A stretch of DNA of 11,899 bases from NCBI GenBank assembly GCA_900763885.1, contig CAAFLY010000124.1:1-11899 (forward strand). The letters run 5' to 3'. Position numbers and translations under genes: made by a program. Shown here piece after piece: positions 1-5,777 of the stretch (within the stretch, counting starts at the first letter, position 1; every line of letters starts with the position of its first letter). The stretch comes from Clostridia bacterium (GTDB taxonomy: Bacteria > Bacillota > Clostridia > Oscillospirales > CAG-272). The notes beneath the pieces were generated by a model. That model was not told the DNA's origin, searched no databases, and saw nothing but the letters and a program-made list of their open reading frames with translations.

Positions 1-249
1 GGTGCGGACATCGTCATTCACTACGACCCATGGTGGAACCTCTCTGTTGAAAACCAGGCCTCCGACCGCGCTTACCGTATAGGGCAGACGAAAAATGTGC
101 AGATATACAAGCTGATCGCGGATCGCTCCATCGAGCAAAGCATCCTGCGCCTGCAGCAGAGCAAGGCAGATCTCTCAAACCTTGCAGTCTGCGGAGAGGC
201 GGACATCACGCACATGTCGGCGGACGAAATATTGGGTCTGCTGGAGTGA
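1..249 (+). CDS. SNF2-family DEAD/DEAH helicase, C-terminal end (partial)
   Basis: The reading frame is open from the first base and ends in TGA at 247-249, giving the last 82 residues of a larger protein. The segment VENQASDRAYRIGQTKNV is the helicase motif VI of SNF2/Rad54-like ATPases, in which the arginine finger and the RIGQ signature are conserved, and DPWWN just before it belongs to motif V. This part closes the second RecA-like lobe. A helical tail (SIEQSILRLQQSKADL) and a short C-terminal stretch follow, as is usual in bacterial SNF2 proteins. The family uses ATP hydrolysis to move along double-stranded DNA and displace bound proteins, including RNA polymerase (RapA type). The substrate of this one cannot be told from its tail. 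The N-terminal part lies outside the window. Family assignment is secure; role is inferred. Confidence 0.93.
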   Translation, partial: GADIVIHYDPWWNLSVENQASDRAYRIGQTKNVQIYKLIADRSIEQSILRLQQSKADLSNLAVCGEADITHMSADEILGLLE

Positions 250-297
250 GTGGGAATGATGTGCAGCTGAATACTGGAGCGATCCATCCCACTCTCG

Positions 298-326
298 AAA
301 AAATCCCCGCAGAACGGGTATTTTTT
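298..326 (+). terminator. Rho-independent terminator after the SNF2 gene
   Basis: A6 (298-303), then CCCG (306-309), a five-base loop (310-314), CGGG (315-318) and T6 (321-326). The A and T runs can pair and extend the short GC stem, with a small internal mismatch. It lies 49 bases after the SNF2 stop codon. The GC core is only 4 bp, so strength is uncertain. Confidence 0.55.
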
Positions 327-391
327 CCGATGCTTGCTAGCCTTCAATAACGAAAACAGGCGCTTGAGGAGAGGTGGACAGCTTTGGAAAA

Positions 392-441
392 ATGATATGT
401 ACCCCCAATTCCGGTTGTCCAGAATTGGGGGTACATATCAT
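392..441. terminator. Long perfect hairpin, probable bidirectional terminator between convergent genes
   Basis: Arms 392-411 and 422-441 are exact reverse complements over 20 bp, with a 10-base loop at 412-421. The arm contains TACCCCC. The right side is followed by CTTTTT on the plus strand; the left side reads TTTT on the minus strand, so the structure can end transcription in both directions. It sits between the plus-strand SNF2 gene and the minus-strand M14 peptidase gene, whose stop codon is at 470-472. The perfect 20-bp stem is longer than most intrinsic terminators. Confidence 0.75.
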
Positions 442-469
442 CTTTTTCCGCTCTCTTCCCGGATTTCTG

Positions 470-1537
470 TTATTTTTCCGTATCCGCGATATAGGATAGC
501 ACCGCGTGTGCAAAATCGACCCCGAAAGCGCGCATGGCTTCCTCGGAGATCACGTGTCCCGGCAGACCGAAATAGGGCGTTTCCAGTGTGATAACCAGCT
601 CGGATTCCGCACGGCGCGCGAAATAATTCTTGCAGTTCGGAGAGTCCTCATGGTTCCACTGCTCGTTCGGACCCACATCGTTTTTGCGCTCGTATGTCAG
701 CGTATGTCCGGCGGTTTCTTTTTCGAGATACGCGGAGATCCGATCGTTCCGCGCCTCCATGGACTCCGTGCTCCGGCTGATAAACGGCACATCGTTCTGC
801 TCCCACATGTGCCACGGCGAATGGAAATCGAACGCGTAGGCAACGGTGTGGCTGTCGGCAAAAGCCCGGATCGCGCGGACGGAGGCATAGATGGATTCCG
901 CACCGTCCAGAGGATAATCGCGGTTGTGGTCGTACGGTGCGCGGTTCTTGCCCTGATCGCCATCGACCACGCCGTCATAATCCACGCACGGCACACAGAG
1001 AATCGCGTATCCCTCGGGCAAAGCTTCGACGAGCGTCTGGAGGACCCCCTCAAGGACATAGCTCCCCGTCGATTCACAGGCGTGGTGGCGCGCGGTCAGA
1101 AGGATATATTTCCCGCCCTCGCCGTACCGCACGCAGGGGACGCTTCTGCCCTTTTCACTGACGCAGAATTCCGCTGCCTCCAGTCCATGCTCGGCGCAGA
1201 ACGTCGCGAAGCGTGTCGGCTGATAGAGCATATCGTGTGCGAAACAGACCCGGTTCTCCTCCGCGCCAAAGGTGTATGTGAACGTGTCGCCCGCAATTTC
1301 CGTGCCGGCCCATGCCCAGTGGATCCCGTCGCGGCTGACCGCAGGGCCGAACCGGCCGACGCGATTCCGGCTTGGAAAACGGAACGTTACCGTCTCTCCG
1401 GCAGCATCCTCCACGCAAAACGCCCAATAAAACCAGTCGTCGATGGTGGTGCGCAGGTCCCGTTCGATGTAGACGGTGTTGTCTTTGATCTCTTGAACGA
1501 TCGCGTTGCCGCCCGGAAAATCCGTTACAATCCGCAT
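470..1537 (-). CDS. M14-family zinc carboxypeptidase (cytosolic carboxypeptidase-like)
   Basis: A 355-residue protein with the full metallocarboxypeptidase set: the HxxE zinc pair at H152 and E155 (HACE), NR at N205-R206 for binding the substrate carboxylate, the third zinc ligand H239 in DFHSPW, and the general base E319 in ITLETPY. Residues 1 to about 115 form a beta-rich N-domain with WFYWAF, resembling the N-domain that precedes the catalytic fold in cytosolic carboxypeptidases. No signal peptide or membrane segment is visible, so it should act in the cytoplasm, cutting a C-terminal residue from a peptide or peptide-like conjugate. Its start lies 3 bases after the stop of the solute-binding lipoprotein gene, with a GGAGG-type ribosome site inside the end of that gene, so the two are co-transcribed. 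The substrate is unknown; one inference is that it processes what the lipoprotein captures. Confidence 0.85.
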   Translation of the reverse strand: MRIVTDFPGGNAIVQEIKDNTVYIERDLRTTIDDWFYWAFCVEDAAGETVTFRFPSRNRVGRFGPAVSRDGIHWAWAGTEIAGDTFTYTFGAEENRVCFAHDMLYQPTRFATFCAEHGLEAAEFCVSEKGRSVPCVRYGEGGKYILLTARHHACESTGSYVLEGVLQTLVEALPEGYAILCVPCVDYDGVVDGDQGKNRAPYDHNRDYPLDGAESIYASVRAIRAFADSHTVAYAFDFHSPWHMWEQNDVPFISRSTESMEARNDRISAYLEKETAGHTLTYERKNDVGPNEQWNHEDSPNCKNYFARRAESELVITLETPYFGLPGHVISEEAMRAFGVDFAHAVLSYIADTEK

Positions 1538-1540
1538 GCT

Positions 1541-3028
1541 TCAGTCGCCCCCTCCTTCTCCGTCGTTCCCCGCGGTCAAAATGGCGAGATCCTTCGCCAC
1601 CGTCGGCGCGATTTTCTCGGTTAGGGACACAAACGTGTCGGTGCCCTTGTAATACACTTCCATATATTTGTAATAGGTGTCCCCGCTGAAAGTACTCAGC
1701 CCAATGTCATACGCCGCGGAGGCAAAGATAATATCGAGCATTTTCGCGGATCCCTCGTCGCGGGCATAGCGGGATTTGAGCAGCGTTTCCTTGTAGAGCG
1801 GCACCAGTCCGGTGTGGGAATCGCGGCTCATTTCCTCCAGAATCAGACCGACGTTTTCGTATTCCTCCCCCGGCAGCGTGATCGGGAGAGTCGCCATCGT
1901 ACCGCCGGAGGTCAGCGCGTAGTATTTCTCCTGCGATTCGTCGAATTTCGGGAACGGGATGATGCCGATGTCGCTTTCCATATCGCGGTAATTGGATACC
2001 GCCTTCATGGACGAGCCGATGAAGAGACTGTGGTTGTCCTTGAAGATCGCCTGCGCGTCTGTGCTGCCGTCGTGGATATTCTTCGCGACCTTCATGAACA
2101 TATTGCTGCCGTTATGCTTCTCAAGGATCGTGGACAGGACGTGCAGCGCGTATTCGTTGCCGGGGATCGCGAACACCGTCTCGCCGTTCTCGTTCTGGTC
2201 GATGTATTTGACCCCCGCACCGGTCACAAGGGAGCCAAAATAGAGCTTGACCGCCGTGGAGCAGCCGAACCGGTCGTTCAGATCGATCACGCCGTCGCCG
2301 TTGAGGTCTGCCACCGCCGCTTCCTCCATCTCATAAAGCCGATCGTCCGTCCATTTTCCATCCTCCACCAGGGTATACAGATCGTCCGCAAAGCCGAGAT
2401 CCGCGTACATATCCTTATTGAAGAGCATGATGAAGCTGCGCGTGCTCTGGGACAGCGAGAAATCCCCGGTCACGGCAAAGGGTTTTCCGTTCGCGATGAA
2501 GGTGGAGCCGGCGTTCTCGTTCCACCAGTCTGTGGTGAGGTCGATATGAGGGATGTTGTCCCACGTGAGGAGTCTGCCGCCCGCGTAGTGGTTGACCAGC
2601 TGTTCGTCGTAGATCATCACGAGCTTGTACGTGTTTTCGCCGGACAGAATCTTCTCCGCCAGCGCAGCGGACGGATCCCTCTCCAGCTCCGCGGTGATCT
2701 TACAGTTGAACCGCTCCATCACGCGGTTGTTGCGCGCCCAGACCTCGTCGTTCAGCGCGTCGCCGTTTGTTTCGTCCGTGGTCAGAATGTGGATCGCCCA
2801 CGACAGCCATTCCTCGTTGTAGTTGTCGATGCGGAAATCGTAGCCGTCCATGTCCTTCTCCGGCAGTGCGGGAAATGCCGGCTCGGTTTCGGCGGATTCC
2901 GTTTCGGTCTGCGGATTCGCTGTGGTATCGGCAGGAGCGGTGTCGTTCGCGGGAGGCTCTGTCTTTCCGCATCCGGCAGCGGCGATCAGCAGAAGAAGAC
3001 AGAGGATAAGGGAGAGCTTGCGTTTCAT
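1541..3028 (-). CDS. ABC-type extracellular solute-binding lipoprotein
   Basis: A 495-residue protein with a lipoprotein signal peptide: MKRK, a hydrophobic core (residues 5-18) and the lipobox AAGC, giving C20 as the lipidated residue. A Thr/Glu/Pro-rich linker (about 21-55) leads to a type-1 periplasmic-binding fold, of a size typical for oligosaccharide-binding proteins of Clostridia. Residues 241-252 form a textbook EF-hand loop (D241, N243, D245, G246, I248, D252), seen in many members of this family and probably a structural calcium site. The start is preceded by GGAAAGGA at a good distance. It is first in an operon with the M14 peptidase. No permease or ATPase gene lies nearby, so it must use a transporter encoded elsewhere or act as a sensor. 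The ligand cannot be read from sequence; a glycan or glycopeptide is inferred from the surrounding enzymes. Confidence 0.88.
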   Translation of the reverse strand: MKRKLSLILCLLLLIAAAGCGKTEPPANDTAPADTTANPQTETESAETEPAFPALPEKDMDGYDFRIDNYNEEWLSWAIHILTTDETNGDALNDEVWARNNRVMERFNCKITAELERDPSAALAEKILSGENTYKLVMIYDEQLVNHYAGGRLLTWDNIPHIDLTTDWWNENAGSTFIANGKPFAVTGDFSLSQSTRSFIMLFNKDMYADLGFADDLYTLVEDGKWTDDRLYEMEEAAVADLNGDGVIDLNDRFGCSTAVKLYFGSLVTGAGVKYIDQNENGETVFAIPGNEYALHVLSTILEKHNGSNMFMKVAKNIHDGSTDAQAIFKDNHSLFIGSSMKAVSNYRDMESDIGIIPFPKFDESQEKYYALTSGGTMATLPITLPGEEYENVGLILEEMSRDSHTGLVPLYKETLLKSRYARDEGSAKMLDIIFASAAYDIGLSTFSGDTYYKYMEVYYKGTDTFVSLTEKIAPTVAKDLAILTAGNDGEGGGD

Positions 3029-3071
3029 GACAAATCCTTTCCATATTTTTTACATTTGATTGATCGATGTC

Positions 3072-3100
3072 ATTATAGCATAGATCCTGCCGTGGGGAAA
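3072..3100 (-). promoter_or_regulatory. Promoter of the lipoprotein/peptidase operon
   Basis: On the minus strand there is a perfect TATAAT (+ strand 3072-3077) preceded by TGC, an extended -10 element. The hexamer 17 bp upstream (3095-3100) is TTTCCC, a very poor -35. A strong extended -10 with no -35 is typical of activator-dependent promoters. Transcription would begin near 3065, giving a leader of about 37 bases. Confidence 0.72.
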
Positions 3101-3135
3101 TGCGATATTTGAGCGATTTTTTGCTATTTTTGAGC
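3101..3135 (-). repeat. Pair of direct repeats, candidate AraC-family operator for the lipoprotein promoter
   Basis: Read on the minus strand, GCTCAAAAATAGCA (+ strand 3122-3135) and GCTCAAATATCGCA (3101-3114) match at 12 of 14 positions and are 21 bp apart, two helical turns. The inner copy ends right next to the weak -35 hexamer. Their centres fall near -63 and -42 of the predicted start, the class II arrangement used by AraC-type activators. The same GCTCA-N7-CA pattern is found upstream of the oxidoreductase gene. Confidence 0.65.
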
Positions 3136-3165
3136 AGCTGCGCCTGTCATATTCCGCAAACGCCC

Positions 3166-4011
3166 TCATCCGCGTCTTTCCGCGCGGTATACGCTGGGCG
3201 CCACACCCTTTTCCTGCTTGAATTGGTGTGTAAACGAATACACGTCGGAGTATCCGAGCTTCTCCGCGATCACGCCGATCTGCTCACCGGCAAGCAGATA
3301 GGTGCAGGCGGCATCGATACGGCAGCGGATCCGGAATCTGCCCGGGGATTCTCCGAACAATTCGGCAAAGCGGCGGCGGAACGTATGGTACCCGATCCCG
3401 CATTCCGCCGCGATCTCCTCAAGCGACCGAATATCCCGCGGATCGGACAGGATGGTGCGCGCCTTATACAGCGGCTGCGTTTTGCGGCTCTCGGCGATCC
3501 CGGACACCGCGAGGATGTAGTGGCAGATCGTCGGCAGATGCAGGTACATATCCGTCCACGGCACCTCCGTCAGCACGCGCAAAATGGCTGTGAACTCCTC
3601 GTAATACTCATACCGGAACGGACAGGCATGGACCGCCTCGCAATATGCCAGCTCCGGGATCAGCTGCAAAAGTGCCGGATAATACGATTTGTCCATGCAG
3701 AGATAGAGACGCACACCCCGCTTTGCCGTAAGCCGCATTTCATATCGTCGATCCGGACGGCGGATACAGACATCCATCGATGCAAGGGGCTTTGTTTCGC
3801 CCTTTTCGGTGTGGGCGCCCCTGCCCTCCCAGATCCATGTCATCGCGAACTGGTCGTCGTGCGTATCGTTTGTGACCGTCTCGATCCCGGTGTTCACAGA
3901 GATCCCGGCGGCGATCCCGGCGACCCGTGTATACGCGTGACCGACCCGCCGCAGAAGATAAAACGGCGCGCCGCCGTCCTTTTCCTCAAGATACAGCTTT
4001 TCCTCCACCAT
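3166..4011 (-). CDS. AraC-family transcriptional regulator
   Basis: The last 100 residues hold the double helix-turn-helix of the AraC/XylS family: the first around SLEEIAAECGIGYHTFRRRF, the second around GVIAEKLGYSDVYSFTHQF, followed by the usual GVAPSVYR. The N-terminal part (about 170 residues) is beta-rich, in the cupin-like sensor position, and would bind an unknown effector. The frame stays open upstream to a TTG at 4044, with ATG codons at 4035, 4023 and 4011. I chose 4011 because GGGAGG (4024-4029) lies 12 bases before it, while it touches the ATG at 4023 and no ribosome site precedes 4035; the longer starts would also run through an operator repeat. It sits between the lipoprotein operon and the oxidoreductase gene, both preceded by matching direct repeats, so it is the likely activator of both. 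Confidence 0.88.
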   Translation of the reverse strand: MVEEKLYLEEKDGGAPFYLLRRVGHAYTRVAGIAAGISVNTGIETVTNDTHDDQFAMTWIWEGRGAHTEKGETKPLASMDVCIRRPDRRYEMRLTAKRGVRLYLCMDKSYYPALLQLIPELAYCEAVHACPFRYEYYEEFTAILRVLTEVPWTDMYLHLPTICHYILAVSGIAESRKTQPLYKARTILSDPRDIRSLEEIAAECGIGYHTFRRRFAELFGESPGRFRIRCRIDAACTYLLAGEQIGVIAEKLGYSDVYSFTHQFKQEKGVAPSVYRAERRG

Positions 4012-4029
4012 ACGGTTTTCCATCCTCCC

Positions 4030-4065
4030 GCTCATTTCTGACAAATCCGCCGCTCATATCCGACA
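4030..4065 (+). repeat. Pair of direct repeats, candidate AraC-family operator in the araC/oxidoreductase gap
   Basis: GCTCATTTCTGACA (4030-4043) and GCTCATATCCGACA (4052-4065) match at 11 of 14 positions and are 22 bp apart. They share GCTCA-N7-CA with the pair upstream of the lipoprotein gene and are likewise oriented toward the gene they precede. The inner copy ends 23 nt before the TATAAT of the oxidoreductase promoter, the same distance as at the lipoprotein promoter. Both copies lie downstream of the predicted araC start point, so binding could also block araC transcription. Confidence 0.65.
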
Positions 4066-4094
4066 TTTACGACCTGCCGTTTTTATTATATAAT
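4066..4094 (+). promoter_or_regulatory. Promoter of the FAD oxidoreductase gene
   Basis: TTTACG (4066-4071), a 17-bp spacer and a perfect TATAAT (4089-4094). The -35 matches consensus at four of six positions and directly follows the inner operator repeat. Transcription would start near 4101, about 50 bases before the start codon. Confidence 0.7.
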
Positions 4095-4114
4095 ACATCC
4101 ATAGCGGAATGCAA
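4085..4114 (-). promoter_or_regulatory. Divergent promoter of the AraC-family gene
   Basis: The 12-bp palindrome TATTATATAATA (4084-4095) carries TATAAT on both strands. The minus-strand copy (+ strand 4085-4090) has TTGCAT 18 bp upstream (4109-4114), matching the -35 consensus at three positions. The two -10 boxes overlap, so polymerase can use only one direction at a time. Confidence 0.5.
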
Positions 4115-4151
4115 TACCCAAAACGCGATTTGGAAAGGAATCATTGCAGAT

Positions 4152-5456
4152 ATGACAAACACCACCTACAGAGAGGACGCGAGAGAGCTTCCGGTGCGCG
4201 GCGAATACGATGTGATCGTAGCGGGGAGCGGTCCGGCTGGCGTGTCGGCGGCGATCACGGCCGGCAGACTGGGCGCGCGCGTCCTGCTGATCGAATGGAA
4301 CAACTGTGTCGGCGGCGTATCCACGTCCGGACTGATGAGCCATTTCACCGGCAGTGTCCGCAGCGGACTGTATACGGAGCTGCTCACGCGCATGGCAGAC
4401 CGGAATGAGGGCGCGCGCCATGGTCGGATCACGAAATACATCGATCCGGAGAAGCTCAAGGCGATCTATCTCGACATGCTCCGGGACGCAAACGTGGACA
4501 TTTTGCTCTACACCTTCGTCTGCGGCGCCGTGATGGAGGGAAACCGGATCGTCGGGATCATCACGGAATCAAAGAGCGGCAGACAGGTATATAGGGCGCG
4601 CGTATTCGTGGACGGGACCGGGGATGGAGACGTGGCGTATCATGCCGGGGTCCCCTATCACAAAGGAAGGGAAACGGACGGCAGGATGCAGCCCGCGACG
4701 CTGATGTTCAAGGTTGCCGGGGTGGATATGGACCGCGCGGTGCTGCTCGGCTCGTTTGAATCGACCTACAACACCCCCAAGGGAGAGCTGCAGGCCCTCG
4801 CAAAGGCGCATATTCCCTATCCGGCGGGCCATCTTCTGGCGTATGAAACGACCCTGCCCGGGATTGTCACGTGCAATATGACAAACTGCACCGATGTGGA
4901 CGGCACACTGGCGGAGGATCTGACCCGCGCGGAGATCGTCTGCCGTTCCCAGATGCCGGCGATCGTCGCCTATCTGCGGGAATTCGTGCCGGGCTTCGAG
5001 CATTGCTATATCATCAGCGCGGGATCCATGATGGGGGTTCGGGAAACGCGCCATTTCAAGGGTCTGTACACACTGCATGAGGAAGATATTCTCGCTTCCC
5101 GTGTGTTCGTGGACTGGGTGGTGCGCGACGCCAGCTTCAATTTCGACGTACACAATCTGACCGGAGCCGGACTGGACGAAACCGGATGCCAACACCATTT
5201 CCCGCAGATCCAGGGCTATACGATCCCCTATCGCTGTCTCATACCTGAAACCGTGGACGGACTGCTTCTCTCCGGCAGAAACATCAGCGGGACCCACATG
5301 GCGCACTCCAACTATCGTGTCATGCCCATCTGTGTCGGCATCGGCGAGGCATGCGGTGTCGCCGCGGCATTGGCGGTGCAAAAGCGGATCGACGTGCGGG
5401 AGGTGGCGGTCACGGAGATCCAAGAGAGGCTTTGTGCGGCGGAAAGACGGGAATAG
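4152..5456 (+). CDS. FAD-dependent oxidoreductase (FAD_oxidored family)
   Basis: A 434-residue flavoprotein. The N-terminal Rossmann motif GSGPAG (G25, G27, G30) with E48 at the end of the second strand binds the ADP part of FAD; NNCVGGVSTSGLM follows as in the FAD_oxidored (PF12831) family. The C-terminal GLLLSGRNISG and the GIGEACGVAAALA helix form the second flavin-contact region. There is no signal peptide, so it is cytoplasmic. Members are often found in carbohydrate-utilisation loci, but their substrates are mostly unknown, and none can be named here. The start is the ATG at 4152, with GGAAAGGA about 12 bases upstream; no ATG lies between this site and it. It is divergent from the AraC-family gene and has its own activator-type promoter. 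A hairpin terminator lies 145 bases after its stop. Confidence 0.87.
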   Translation: MTNTTYREDARELPVRGEYDVIVAGSGPAGVSAAITAGRLGARVLLIEWNNCVGGVSTSGLMSHFTGSVRSGLYTELLTRMADRNEGARHGRITKYIDPEKLKAIYLDMLRDANVDILLYTFVCGAVMEGNRIVGIITESKSGRQVYRARVFVDGTGDGDVAYHAGVPYHKGRETDGRMQPATLMFKVAGVDMDRAVLLGSFESTYNTPKGELQALAKAHIPYPAGHLLAYETTLPGIVTCNMTNCTDVDGTLAEDLTRAEIVCRSQMPAIVAYLREFVPGFEHCYIISAGSMMGVRETRHFKGLYTLHEEDILASRVFVDWVVRDASFNFDVHNLTGAGLDETGCQHHFPQIQGYTIPYRCLIPETVDGLLLSGRNISGTHMAHSNYRVMPICVGIGEACGVAAALAVQKRIDVREVAVTEIQERLCAAERRE

Positions 5457-5601
5457 ACGGGTTTTCCGGGATACGCTGCGGAATTTTCGCGTTTTCAGAA
5501 AGGATAGAATGGCTTTCGCCGCGGCACGGGAGTCGGTATCCGTCACAGACGTGGTCTGTTGTTTCCGCAAACAGCTTCTCGATCTTGGCAGCCACCCTAT
5601 G
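5457..5601. other. Stretch without a convincing gene between the oxidoreductase stop and its terminator
   Basis: This is the first part of a 321-base gap (5457-5777); the rest holds a terminator, a promoter and a structured leader. A plus-strand frame from 5510 (ATG after AGAAAGGA) runs through the terminator and promoter and looks spurious. On the minus strand, a GTG at 5595 opens a frame beginning VAAKIEKLFAETTDHVCDG, which resembles from memory the N-terminus of small cysteine-containing clostridial proteins. The frame degenerates afterwards. It may be a remnant; I do not call a gene. Confidence 0.4.
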
Positions 5602-5637
5602 AACCGCTCTGTCCGTCCCACGGCAGTGCGGTTTTTT
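5602..5637 (+). terminator. Rho-independent terminator after the FAD oxidoreductase gene
   Basis: AACCGC (5602-5607) pairs with GCGGTT (5628-5633); inside, CTG pairs with CAG and CCGT with ACGG around a CCC loop, with one T-T mismatch and one bulged T. A run of six T (5632-5637) follows. It separates the oxidoreductase unit from the downstream promoter. Confidence 0.82.
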
Positions 5638-5667
5638 GAATTTATTGTAGCTTTTCCCCGCAAGCGA

Positions 5668-5696
5668 TTGCAATTTGCGGCGGGATATGCTATACT
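5668..5696 (+). promoter_or_regulatory. Promoter of the DUF4091-DUF523-dapF operon
   Basis: TTGCAA (5668-5673), a 17-bp spacer and TATACT (5691-5696), with TGC directly before the -10 as an extended element. Transcription would start near 5703, leaving a leader of about 75 bases. No GCTCA-type repeat is present, so this unit is probably not controlled by the AraC-family protein in the same way. Confidence 0.75.
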
Positions 5697-5714
5697 TGCG
5701 GTAGATCAATCTGT

Positions 5715-5777
5715 AAAGGAGCAGCCCTCGCGGCAGACGGTGTCATACACGCGCCGCGGCGGCAAAAAATACCCTCT
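5715..5777 (+). promoter_or_regulatory. Structured 5' leader with a displaced ribosome-site-like AAAGGAG
   Basis: AAAGGAG (5715-5721) lies 56 bases before the ATG at 5778, too far to serve it. Between them CGCGGC (5729-5734) pairs with GCCGCG (5753-5758), and GTGT (5740-5743) with ACAC (5747-5750), forming a GC-rich hairpin. The sequence just before the ATG has no good ribosome site. No in-frame ATG, GTG or TTG lies between AAAGGAG and 5778. Confidence 0.4.

Noticed and set aside
506..1624. 372-codon open frame on the plus strand
   Set aside because: Antisense to the M14 peptidase gene; crosses two real gene boundaries and has no motif.
1814..3112. 432-codon open frame on the plus strand
   Set aside because: Antisense to the solute-binding lipoprotein gene, which has a clear signal peptide, lipobox and ribosome site. 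The plus-strand product is rich in Arg, Val and His with no recognisable domain.
4569..5663. 364-codon open frame on the minus strand
   Set aside because: Antisense to the FAD oxidoreductase and extends through its terminator; no family features.
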